Origin: Lysobacterales bacterium
Lineage (GTDB): Bacteria; Pseudomonadota; Gammaproteobacteria; Xanthomonadales; SZUA-36
Assembly: GCA_021648125.1 (NCBI GenBank)
Contig: JAKITK010000033.1
Span: 1-34,189 of the forward strand
Length of the DNA: 34,189 bases
Direction: 5' to 3'
The notes under the pieces were generated by a model. That model was not told where the DNA came from and did no database searches. It saw nothing but the letters and a program-made list of their open reading frames with translations. Shown here one piece after another: positions 16,900 through 23,569 of this stretch (position 1 is the stretch's first letter; the number at the start of each line of letters is the position of its first letter). Both the position numbers and the translations under genes were made by a program.

Positions 16900-17262
16900 C
16901 TATAGTAAGTCAGCAATTTCTCGTGCAGATAACCTAGCCTCATGCAATAACATTCCAAGCCTTGAATCAAACGCCGAAATAATTGACAGCACGGCATTAT
17001 TACCAACACCCACCAAGATTACAAAACCCCCAGTTCCATGAATCAAAACCTGCTGTAAATCACCCTTAGACATATCCTTAAGTGCTCTCTCTGCTAGAGA
17101 TAATAACGAGGCCGATATAGCACTCAAGGTGCCAGAGTCCATCTCTGCATCCATTCTTGAAACCAAGGGCATACCATCACGAGTCATCACTGCCACTGCC
17201 TCTATCTGACTAGACTTGCTGATAAGCTTAGTTAATATTGATTTTATTTTATCTTTTTCCAT
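16900..17262 (-). CDS. Roadblock/LC7 domain protein (MglB-like), paralog of 5429-5791
   Basis: This single-domain Roadblock/LC7 protein of 120 aa has AVAVMTRDGMPLVSRM, the helix LSAISASLLSLAERAL, and GDLQQVLIHGTGGFVILVGVG. It matches the block 1 protein along its whole length and in exact size. I chose ATG 17262 because GGA lies eight bases upstream and because the length then equals the paralog. A GTG at 17289 would add nine residues without family support. Roadblock proteins of this type act on small GTPases as activators, dimerisation platforms or adaptors. The GTPase in the same operon is the obvious partner. A near-palindrome around CCATGG lies just upstream. Confidence 0.9.
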   Translation of the reverse strand: MEKDKIKSILTKLISKSSQIEAVAVMTRDGMPLVSRMDAEMDSGTLSAISASLLSLAERALKDMSKGDLQQVLIHGTGGFVILVGVGNNAVLSIISAFDSRLGMLLHEARLSAREIADLL

Positions 17263-17338
17263 TCTAATTTCCGACCTCGCCAAGGCCACCCATGGATGGC
17301 CGATGAGGATATACCCCTGTTAGTTCATTATTATTTTG

Positions 17339-17926
17339 TTAGAGTGCTGCTTCAAGAAGTGGTAGTATTCGGCGCGCTTTGGTTAACACAATCCCCTGGT
17401 TAACAGATTTACGACAGACAAAGGTAACAATGTAGTTATTGTATTTGTTACCACGCAAAAACACATGTAACAAATTATTACTGAGAATGAGTATTTCCTG
17501 AAAATAGTGAAGGTTTTCATCTTCAATACCGCGTGATTTTTTGAAAGTAGTTTCAATCGCAAGCACATTTTCACCCTGGAATAAATCGGCGGTTGCAGCT
17601 GCCAGCATATCCATCACTTCCATTGGATGTGACTTCACTGTTTTTACAGCCAATAGCATACCGGTTTCAAGATCAATGTAGCCCGCAGCAAGACATTCAG
17701 GAATTTCGTTAACTGCCCTCTGAAGTAGCTCCTCGAGCGTCTCCCCTGTGGGCACGCTTGGGTCAGCAGCAGCTTCAGCTTGCGTTTTTGTGTTAGTAGT
17801 ATCTGCTACATTAACTTCAGATTTATTAGTGGACGCCACTATGTTTTTTGATTCACCACCAATATTCACGCTACTGGAATTTTTAAAAATACCAGTAAAT
17901 AATGTTTTTATTTTATCTATATTCAT
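17339..17926 (-). CDS. LC7-fold protein with N-terminal extension, paralog of 17992-18399
   Basis: This 195-aa protein has a low-complexity N-terminal extension (about residues 17-65, rich in Ser, Asn, Thr and Ala) and a C-terminal domain of about 130 aa. The domain is strongly similar to the neighbouring 135-aa protein: IPECLAAGYIDLETGMLLAVKTV, a helix MEVMDMLAAATADLFQG, HYFQEILILSNNLLHVFLRG and YIVTFVCRKSVNQG. Strand and helix order fits the Roadblock/LC7 fold, but I do not recognise the family by name. The extension may be a tether or localisation tail. The pair probably arose by tandem duplication and could form a heterodimer, as Roadblock proteins often do. Confidence 0.75.
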   Translation of the reverse strand: MNIDKIKTLFTGIFKNSSSVNIGGESKNIVASTNKSEVNVADTTNTKTQAEAAADPSVPTGETLEELLQRAVNEIPECLAAGYIDLETGMLLAVKTVKSHPMEVMDMLAAATADLFQGENVLAIETTFKKSRGIEDENLHYFQEILILSNNLLHVFLRGNKYNNYIVTFVCRKSVNQGIVLTKARRILPLLEAAL

Positions 17927-17937
17927 ATTTTAAAACT

Positions 17938-17970
17938 GTCGCCGATCGTTCACTTTAAATAATCGGCGAC
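17938..17970 (-). other. Intercistronic hairpin between the two LC7-fold genes
   Basis: GTCGCCGAT and ATCGGCGAC form a perfect 9-bp stem with a 15-base loop between the stop at 17992 and the start at 17926. On the minus strand it is followed by AGTTTTAAAA, a weak U-tract. It could be a partial terminator or an RNA-stability element that lowers expression of the last three genes relative to the first four. Confidence 0.5.
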
Positions 17971-17991
17971 AAGTTAGCTCCAAATTGTTTT

Positions 17992-18399
17992 TTAAAGAGC
18001 AGCTTCCAGATTAGGCATAACCATGCGTGCCTTAGTGAGTGCCATACCCATATTGACTGATTTACGGCAAACAAAAGTTACAATATGATCCCCATAGTTT
18101 TTGCCGCGAATAAATATATGAAGTAAATTGTCACTCATAACAAGCATTTCCTGAAAGTAATGCAGATCACTATCTTTAATGCCGCGTGCTTTTTTAAAAA
18201 CATCTTCAATGGCGATTACATTTGGGCCCTGAAACAAATCAGATGTTGCTGCTGCTAACAAATCCATCACCTCACTAGGGTGTGAATCTACCGTTTTTAC
18301 TGCCAGCATCATGCCTGTGCTGATATCAACATATCCTGCAGCAAGGCATTCTGGAATTGTACTAATTGCTTTTTGAAGTTCATTATCGAGTGTTGCCAT
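17992..18399 (-). CDS. LC7-fold protein, short paralog
   Basis: This 135-aa protein is close to the C-terminal domain of its neighbour at 17339-17926 and lacks the extension. Shared segments include IPECLAAGYVDISTGM, EVMDLLAAATSDLFQG, HYFQEMLVMSDNLLHIFIRG and IVTFVCRKSVNMGMALTKAR. I chose ATG 18399 because AGGAG (18412-18408) sits eight bases upstream. Frames that begin farther upstream overlap the phosphatase gene without support. The AGGAG lies within the last codons of the upstream gene and only four bases separate the two frames, so translation should be coupled. A scaffold or regulator for the GTPase or the ATPase-phosphatase is plausible but not shown. Confidence 0.78.
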   Translation of the reverse strand: MATLDNELQKAISTIPECLAAGYVDISTGMMLAVKTVDSHPSEVMDLLAAATSDLFQGPNVIAIEDVFKKARGIKDSDLHYFQEMLVMSDNLLHIFIRGKNYGDHIVTFVCRKSVNMGMALTKARMVMPNLEAAL

Positions 18400-18403
18400 A
18401 GTT

Positions 18404-19738
18404 CTATCTCCTAGGTGGGATGGTAAATAAGGGCTTCTTCTTATGGACCCTTGTGGTAAAAACATAAAATGTGGATATAAAATCTTCTTGTACGCTAGAC
18501 TGTATCATACGTGGGTCCTGGCAACGAACTTTTGTTATCGCCTCACCTGCATCCAAACCAGTGAAGATTAAATAACAAGCTAATAATGTACCCGTTCGTC
18601 CAAGCCCAGCTTTACAATGGACTGCTATCGTGTTTCCATTATCTATTAGCAAGCCCATTCGTTGAATCATTTCAACAGTTTCATCAATTTTTGGTACCTG
18701 CATATCTACAATTGGCATTAGCAATAAACCAATATCGTATTGCTTGATAGTCTCAGCTGGATAATGGCAATGCTCTTCCAAAGAAATCAGGTAATTTACA
18801 TTGACTTTTTTTAGCGCCAGCATATCTTCATCAAGACTTCGGCTTAACCCTGGTCGTGGCATAGATGCCAACTTCCCACGCAACAACCAACGAAAACCAC
18901 TTGGTCCAAAAGGAATCAGTTTAGGTTTTTCGAATGGCAAAGTGACCGGCACATACTTCTGTAAATACTCTGGGTCAAGGTCTTCAACTAGTGTGTCCGG
19001 AGCAGGAACCATGCAGGTACCTGTACGGACAAAATCTTTTCCAGCTTCCGACTCTGCTGCGTTTAAAAATGAGTCGGTAGTTTTGCACTCTTGGATACGG
19101 CCGCCTGCGACAAATATTATGTTGCCCCCAAGCTCGCGCGCTTGATTTTGATTATGAAGAATAACGAGGACTGCATATTTTTTTGATATGCAGCTTATTA
19201 CAGCAAGAATTTCTGCAGCCTGCTCAGCACTCAGATCCGCAGTTGGTTCATCTATCATCAATAACGGCGGTGAATTTATCACAGCACTCATAATCGAAAT
19301 TATTCGCTGTGTCATCAGTGGTAGTTCTGTTATTTGCTTGTTCAGTGATCCCTTGATGTATGAAACTCCATATAGATCAAGCATTCGGCAGGCGAGTGCA
19401 GATTGCTGTTGACGGTCCAATGTGTTTCGTCTTTCAAGCCTGTGAATAATGTTGTCCAGCACAGAAGATACCATCAACTTCGGCTTTTGCTGTACCAGAA
19501 TTGGTCGCCCAAGGGTCCCTAAAAGCTCGCCCAGATAGTGCACATCACCCGTCGAAAGAAACCAAGAAGATGCATCGTTGTGCCCTGAAAGTGATCTTAG
19601 TAGTGTAGATTTTCCAGTACCGCAAGGACCCATTATTATCGTTACACCTTGATCGTCCAAGTCAAGATTAAGGCCAACGAGAATTTGACGTTTTCCAAAG
19701 CTTACACAGTAATCACGTAATGAAAGTATCGTATTCAT
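18404..19738 (-). CDS. ABC-type ATPase fused to a dual-specificity-like protein phosphatase
   Basis: This 444-aa protein joins two enzymes. Residues 1-235 are an ABC ATPase with Walker A GPCGTGKST (37-45), Q-loop near Q83, Walker B LLMIDE (159-164) and H-loop H195. The signature loop is degenerate: ITELPLMTQR (136-145) replaces LSGGQxQR. Residues 280-425 are a Cys-based phosphatase with the loop HCKAGLGRTG (374-383, nucleophile C375, R381) and a likely general acid D345 in PIVDMQVP, as in the CDC14-like/dual-specificity group. No permease gene is near, so it is probably not a transporter. It may couple ATP binding to dephosphorylation of a protein, nucleotide or lipid. The ATG comes one base after the GTPase stop codon (TGA-T-ATG) with almost no ribosome binding site of its own, so it depends on coupled translation. 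Confidence 0.9.
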   Translation of the reverse strand: MNTILSLRDYCVSFGKRQILVGLNLDLDDQGVTIIMGPCGTGKSTLLRSLSGHNDASSWFLSTGDVHYLGELLGTLGRPILVQQKPKLMVSSVLDNIIHRLERRNTLDRQQQSALACRMLDLYGVSYIKGSLNKQITELPLMTQRIISIMSAVINSPPLLMIDEPTADLSAEQAAEILAVISCISKKYAVLVILHNQNQARELGGNIIFVAGGRIQECKTTDSFLNAAESEAGKDFVRTGTCMVPAPDTLVEDLDPEYLQKYVPVTLPFEKPKLIPFGPSGFRWLLRGKLASMPRPGLSRSLDEDMLALKKVNVNYLISLEEHCHYPAETIKQYDIGLLLMPIVDMQVPKIDETVEMIQRMGLLIDNGNTIAVHCKAGLGRTGTLLACYLIFTGLDAGEAITKVRCQDPRMIQSSVQEDFISTFYVFTTRVHKKKPLFTIPPRR

Positions 19739-19739
19739 A

Positions 19740-20291
19740 TCAGCGTTTTAATGACAAAGAGGGGTCAATGCGATAAATCAGTGTTTTTACCAGCGTACGC
19801 ACCATATCGCTATTTCTGGCATCTAAAGTGAACACGGGTATAGTGCTATCAGGTGTTTTTTTAAGAAAATTTCGGTAATCAGGCAAACTAGGAGTATCTT
19901 TTACATCCGTAAATGTGATGCCAACAACAATACTCCGGGTCTGCATATGCGCGGAAAATGTCTTCAGGTAGCGGTCAAGCTGGTCCAGTGGGCTCTCAGT
20001 GGCATTGTTTATCAAAATAATCACACCTAGCGCACCCTCCCCAAGAATCTCCCGCATGAACTCAAAGCGTTCCTGCCCAGGGGCTCCATAGAGTTGGATG
20101 GAAGTCGTTTCATCGAGATTCATACGACCATAGTCCATCCCCACAGTTGTTTTTCTCTTCAGGTGCCGGGTTTCATCGGTTGCTATTTCTTCTGTCTGAA
20201 ATGGCTCAATATCACTAACAGCATGAATTGACGTGCTTTTACCGGCACCGACAGAGCCTGCAAAAATAATTTTAAGCTGTGGTAGTTCCAC
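19740..20291 (-). CDS. Ras-like small GTPase (MglA/conservon type)
   Basis: This 183-aa single-domain GTPase has P-loop GSVGAGKST (12-20), switch I TTVGMDYG (48-55) and G3 YGAPGQERF (68-76), with Gln at the catalytic position. The G4 position has TFTD (126-129) instead of NKxD; related bacterial GTPases that pair with Roadblock proteins use a T-x-x-D type motif, so this may be a family trait rather than decay. There is no lipidation site or membrane segment. It starts with GTG at 20291, overlapping the previous gene's stop by one base (TAGTG). Its place beside Roadblock genes suggests a molecular switch controlled by them. It is the only GTPase of this kind in the window. Confidence 0.92.
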   Translation of the reverse strand: MELPQLKIIFAGSVGAGKSTSIHAVSDIEPFQTEEIATDETRHLKRKTTVGMDYGRMNLDETTSIQLYGAPGQERFEFMREILGEGALGVIILINNATESPLDQLDRYLKTFSAHMQTRSIVVGITFTDVKDTPSLPDYRNFLKKTPDSTIPVFTLDARNSDMVRTLVKTLIYRIDPSLSLKR

Positions 20292-21499
20292 TATTTGGTA
20301 TGCCTAAGTTTGGTTAGCATTTTACGGAATATGGTTCTCATCTTCACATTTTTATTTGTTTTTTCCAAAACAAGCTCATTCTTAATATCATTCTTAGCGA
20401 TATCCAGAAAATCACACAGGTAACAGCTAGTCACGAAAGCAGCCAATTCCTTGATAGAGAGGCCAAATAGTTTCGCTAATTCATTTATTGATGCTGGCTG
20501 AGTTACCCAATAGCTTGTCACGGCCAAGAACACAGAGGCTGAGTTATACTGCGTAAAATTTGGCCATGTATTCAATAAAATCTTTTTGTCCTGAGAAAGC
20601 CCCTCTGGAAGGGCCTCCCCAGCGACAAGCGGTGAGATAAGCCATAGAAGATCTTCGATAGAAAGTGATAACTTTTCCTTTAAAACAAATTTTGCCTGTT
20701 CACTTGTAGATAGTACACGCACGGGAATTTCTTTTATCGGCATGACAGTCAGATGGGGTAAAACCCTCTTACTAACATTGGATTTGATGGATTTTTGGCT
20801 CTCATCAACTAAAAGCCACATATCACCCCACTCAAAGAGTTTAATTTTGCCTGAATGTTTTTCTGTAATCACATCTGCCAAATACCCTACGAGATAGCCA
20901 GATGGTGAAAAACGAGCTCTTTTATTAGTTATATGAATAACATTGCCAGGTTTAGTTTTGTTTAAACTGTTTGCTATTTTCGCTCGTCTTTTTGATACAG
21001 GCTTTGCTCCCGAGCGCTTTACTTTAGTCCCTTTTTTAACTCGCGAAACAGTATTCTTAGCTGTTTGTCTGACCGCCTCCTCTATTACCTGCAATATATC
21101 GTCTTCGTAGACCTCACTGGAGCTTACTTTTTCGGCTTTTTCGGCTTTTTCGGCTTTTTCAAGCCTCTCGCTTTCAATTTTTCCAGAAGTTGTTCCCCCA
21201 GTCTGTTTTTCTTCCACTGCGAGAATCAAATTTAACAAAGCTGTGAATTTTACTGGCTTTTCAATTAACAGCGCCTCACCTGGCAAGGCCATAGATGAAA
21301 CAAGTATCGTGGGAAACCCCAGCTTATCGCGAACCTTCTGCCAAGCATCAGCCGGATAGGAATCCACAAAAAGAATTCCTACATCAGCTTCAGATTTTGA
21401 GCTTAAACGACAAGTATCCTGAGCACGATTTTCAAGCGCTATTGCTAGCGCGCGAATATCCGTCTTATTCTTGCTGATAAGACTTATGTTAACTGTCAA
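20291..21499 (-). CDS. Pseudo-receiver protein with C-terminal winged-helix-like domain (paralog of 7230-8402)
   Basis: This 402-aa protein is the first gene of block 2. Residues 1-95 look like a degenerate receiver: VNISLISKNKTDIRAL, then DVGILFVDSYP where the phospho-acceptor strand would be, TILVSS, and LLIEKPVKFTALLNLIL with the conserved K-P. A Lys/Glu-rich linker with an EKA triplet repeat follows, then a basic stretch (about 150-185). Residues 190-385 match the block 1 paralog, including LPEG, TWPNFTQY and a helix-turn-helix-like segment SYWVTQPASINELAKLFGL. The start is TTG at 21499, preceded by GGGAAGGG. An in-frame stop lies two codons upstream, so no longer start is possible. It may link the GTPase to a sensor or to DNA. 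I cannot name the family. Confidence 0.75.
   Translation of the reverse strand: MTVNISLISKNKTDIRALAIALENRAQDTCRLSSKSEADVGILFVDSYPADAWQKVRDKLGFPTILVSSMALPGEALLIEKPVKFTALLNLILAVEEKQTGGTTSGKIESERLEKAEKAEKAEKVSSSEVYEDDILQVIEEAVRQTAKNTVSRVKKGTKVKRSGAKPVSKRRAKIANSLNKTKPGNVIHITNKRARFSPSGYLVGYLADVITEKHSGKIKLFEWGDMWLLVDESQKSIKSNVSKRVLPHLTVMPIKEIPVRVLSTSEQAKFVLKEKLSLSIEDLLWLISPLVAGEALPEGLSQDKKILLNTWPNFTQYNSASVFLAVTSYWVTQPASINELAKLFGLSIKELAAFVTSCYLCDFLDIAKNDIKNELVLEKTNKNVKMRTIFRKMLTKLRHTK
21131..21160 (-). repeat. Nine-base tandem repeat in the linker of the pseudo-receiver gene
   Basis: Three perfect copies of TTCGGCTTT (plus-strand reading) and a partial fourth encode Glu-Lys-Ala repeats. Copy-number change would shorten or lengthen the linker by three residues without a frameshift. 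Confidence 0.85.
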
Positions 21500-21598
21500 C
21501 TTTCAACCCTTCCCTTATGAAAATAAATCAAACTCGGTTAGCACACCTTCACTATTTTCACACTCAATTATCGTTTTTTTTCTGTTATCCAACGGATG

Positions 21599-21628
21599 AT
21601 ATTAGGATACACTTTATAGAATCATCAA
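21599..21628 (-). promoter_or_regulatory. Sigma-70 promoter candidate for block 2
   Basis: On the minus strand there is a -35 TTGATG (21628-21623), an 18-base spacer and a -10 TAATAT (21604-21599), about 95 bases ahead of the TTG start. It is the best match in the gap between recD and block 2. Confidence 0.4.
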
Positions 21629-21639
21629 GTTAGCATAGG

Positions 21640-21668
21640 TTATCATAAATAATAAACCTTTATCATAA
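21640..21668. promoter_or_regulatory. Two TTATCATAA sites exactly 20 bases apart
   Basis: Identical 9-base palindromic boxes lie at 21640-21648 and 21660-21668, spaced by two helical turns, 12 bases upstream of the block 2 -35 candidate. This is the layout expected for an activator or a cooperative regulator. Confidence 0.4.
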
Positions 21669-21754
21669 TTAATCTACTGGAGGCTAAAACAGATACAGCA
21701 TGACACATGCTTGTGGCCATAACGCTAAGAGGCTCTGTGAGCCATTCACACCCT

Positions 21755-23569
21755 CTACCAAAGGGCGGAAAACAAGCCACTGTCGTGCCCACTCTTTTTG
21801 TTCACAGCCTTAGTCAATGCTGTTTCATCGGCACAAACAATCACTTTTTCTTGTGCTCTGGTGACACCAGTATAGAGAAGCTCCCGGGTAACAACTAGGC
21901 TATCGAGCTGAGGTAGAACCAAGATAACTTGATTAAACTCTGATCCCTGGCTTTTATGAATAGTCATGGCATAAACCGTTTCGTGCGACGGTAAGCGACT
22001 GGGTGGGATGCTGCGCACCGAGCCATTTACTGTTAAGAAAAACACTCGTAACTCTCCATTTTCAGCGCGTAACACTAAGCCGATATCGCCGTTAAAGAGT
22101 TTCTGCTCGTAATGGTTGACTGTGATCATCACCGGTTTGCCGTGATACAACTGTCGCTCAGCTATACCTAGATGCTTTTCGAGCTTGCGATTGATAGCTT
22201 TAACGCCTTGCGGGCCTTCATGCACCGCGCAAAGCACGCGTAAATTACTTAACAAAGCCAATGCCTCGACAGGGTTTGTGCTTTGCTGGACTTGTTTAAA
22301 CAGGGGTAATACCTGCTCAAGCAATAAGGCATCAAGACTGGCTTCATCACTGCCCTGCCAGCTGAGTTGACCATCAAACTGATCATCGGCTTGTTCCAGC
22401 GTACTGAATACTTGCTGACTATCACCTGCGTTAATTGCCGCGGCTAAGCGCCCGATACCTTTGTTGGCATCAAATCGACGACTGTGTTGCAAGGTAATCA
22501 CATGATTGCTCATGTTTGTTAGCTGTGTTTGTGCGACGGCTAGGCTATCACCACAAATCGGCGCTAATTCATCCACCAGTTGCTGAGAGTATTCTCGCCC
22601 GCCAGCGCCACAAAGATCCGCCATAATCTGACCGGCCTCAATTGAACCCAGCTGGTAACGGTCGCCTAATAAAATTAAACGCGCATGCTGCGGTAGTGCC
22701 GCCAAAATACGCGCCATCATGGGTAAATCAACCATGGAGACTTCATCAACAATTAAGACATCTACAGGCAGCGGGTTCTCTCGATTAAAGTGTGGCACAA
22801 CCCGCCCGGGCCGCATCTTAAGTAAACGATGTAGCGTTTGGGCTTGTGGGATTTTTTCTAGCAATGTCGCATCGGCGGCTAATATAGACTCTGTAAGCCT
22901 GCCTGCAGCTTTTCCGGTCGGGGCCGCAAGGGCAATACGCAGGGGTTTATCCGCATGAGTGTTTAACTGCTGATCCAGAAGCAGGCGCAAAATACGCGCG
23001 ACGGTATAAGTCTTACCCGTGCCGGGACCACCGCTGATAATACACAATCTATGAATAACTGCGAGACAGGCAGCAGCCCGCTGCCAATCGATACCCGTAA
23101 ATGACTGAGAAAATTGCTTGGCCAATCCTTGCCTTAATATATCCAAATCAACGCTGCTGGGGCTGGATTGCTGCAAGCGCGCCAAGTCAGCAATAATTTG
23201 CTGTTCCCAAGCATAATATCGCGCCAGATACAAACGGTTACCGGCCAAGACCAACGGCTGACCCCCGGCACCCGCTGATGCCACAATAGAAACCGCCGCC
23301 AATGCCTGCAGGTCAACCGACACTGCCAATGCTTCAAGGCCAGCATCAGTTTTAAGTGATAAACAAATTTGCCCCTTCCGGAGGGCGGCACTAGTGAGGG
23401 CAATAAGCAGATCTAGGTTTTCGATAGGTGCACTTTCTAGGGCTAACAGATGTTGTGCCAATTGCTGGTCGGCCCGAGTAATCAATTCTATTTGTAATGC
23501 GGCATTTATAGGGTTAATCATCGCCTTGGATTTCATCCTCACCTTAACGCCCTCTTCCAAAACAGCCAT
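21755..23569 (-). CDS. recD: RecBCD alpha subunit, fast 5'-3' helicase
   Basis: This 604-aa protein is the RecD helicase of the RecBCD nuclease, which processes double-strand DNA ends for recombination and degrades foreign DNA. Walker A is SGGPGTGKTYTV near residue 180, motif II is VDEVSMVD, and motif VI is AMTIHKSQGSEF near the C-terminus. Length is typical for RecD1 (E. coli 608 aa). The start overlaps the end of recB by 26 bases. It is the third gene of a recC-recB-recD operon. I see no strong terminator after its stop, only the small palindrome GGCTCACAGAGCC. Confidence 0.96.
   Translation of the reverse strand: MAVLEEGVKVRMKSKAMINPINAALQIELITRADQQLAQHLLALESAPIENLDLLIALTSAALRKGQICLSLKTDAGLEALAVSVDLQALAAVSIVASAGAGGQPLVLAGNRLYLARYYAWEQQIIADLARLQQSSPSSVDLDILRQGLAKQFSQSFTGIDWQRAAACLAVIHRLCIISGGPGTGKTYTVARILRLLLDQQLNTHADKPLRIALAAPTGKAAGRLTESILAADATLLEKIPQAQTLHRLLKMRPGRVVPHFNRENPLPVDVLIVDEVSMVDLPMMARILAALPQHARLILLGDRYQLGSIEAGQIMADLCGAGGREYSQQLVDELAPICGDSLAVAQTQLTNMSNHVITLQHSRRFDANKGIGRLAAAINAGDSQQVFSTLEQADDQFDGQLSWQGSDEASLDALLLEQVLPLFKQVQQSTNPVEALALLSNLRVLCAVHEGPQGVKAINRKLEKHLGIAERQLYHGKPVMITVNHYEQKLFNGDIGLVLRAENGELRVFFLTVNGSVRSIPPSRLPSHETVYAMTIHKSQGSEFNQVILVLPQLDSLVVTRELLYTGVTRAQEKVIVCADETALTKAVNKKSGHDSGLFSALW

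Noticed and set aside
18404-19138. Separate phosphatase gene distinct from the ATPase gene
   Set aside because: The reading frame is continuous from the ATPase to the phosphatase with no internal start that has a ribosome binding site, so it is a fusion.
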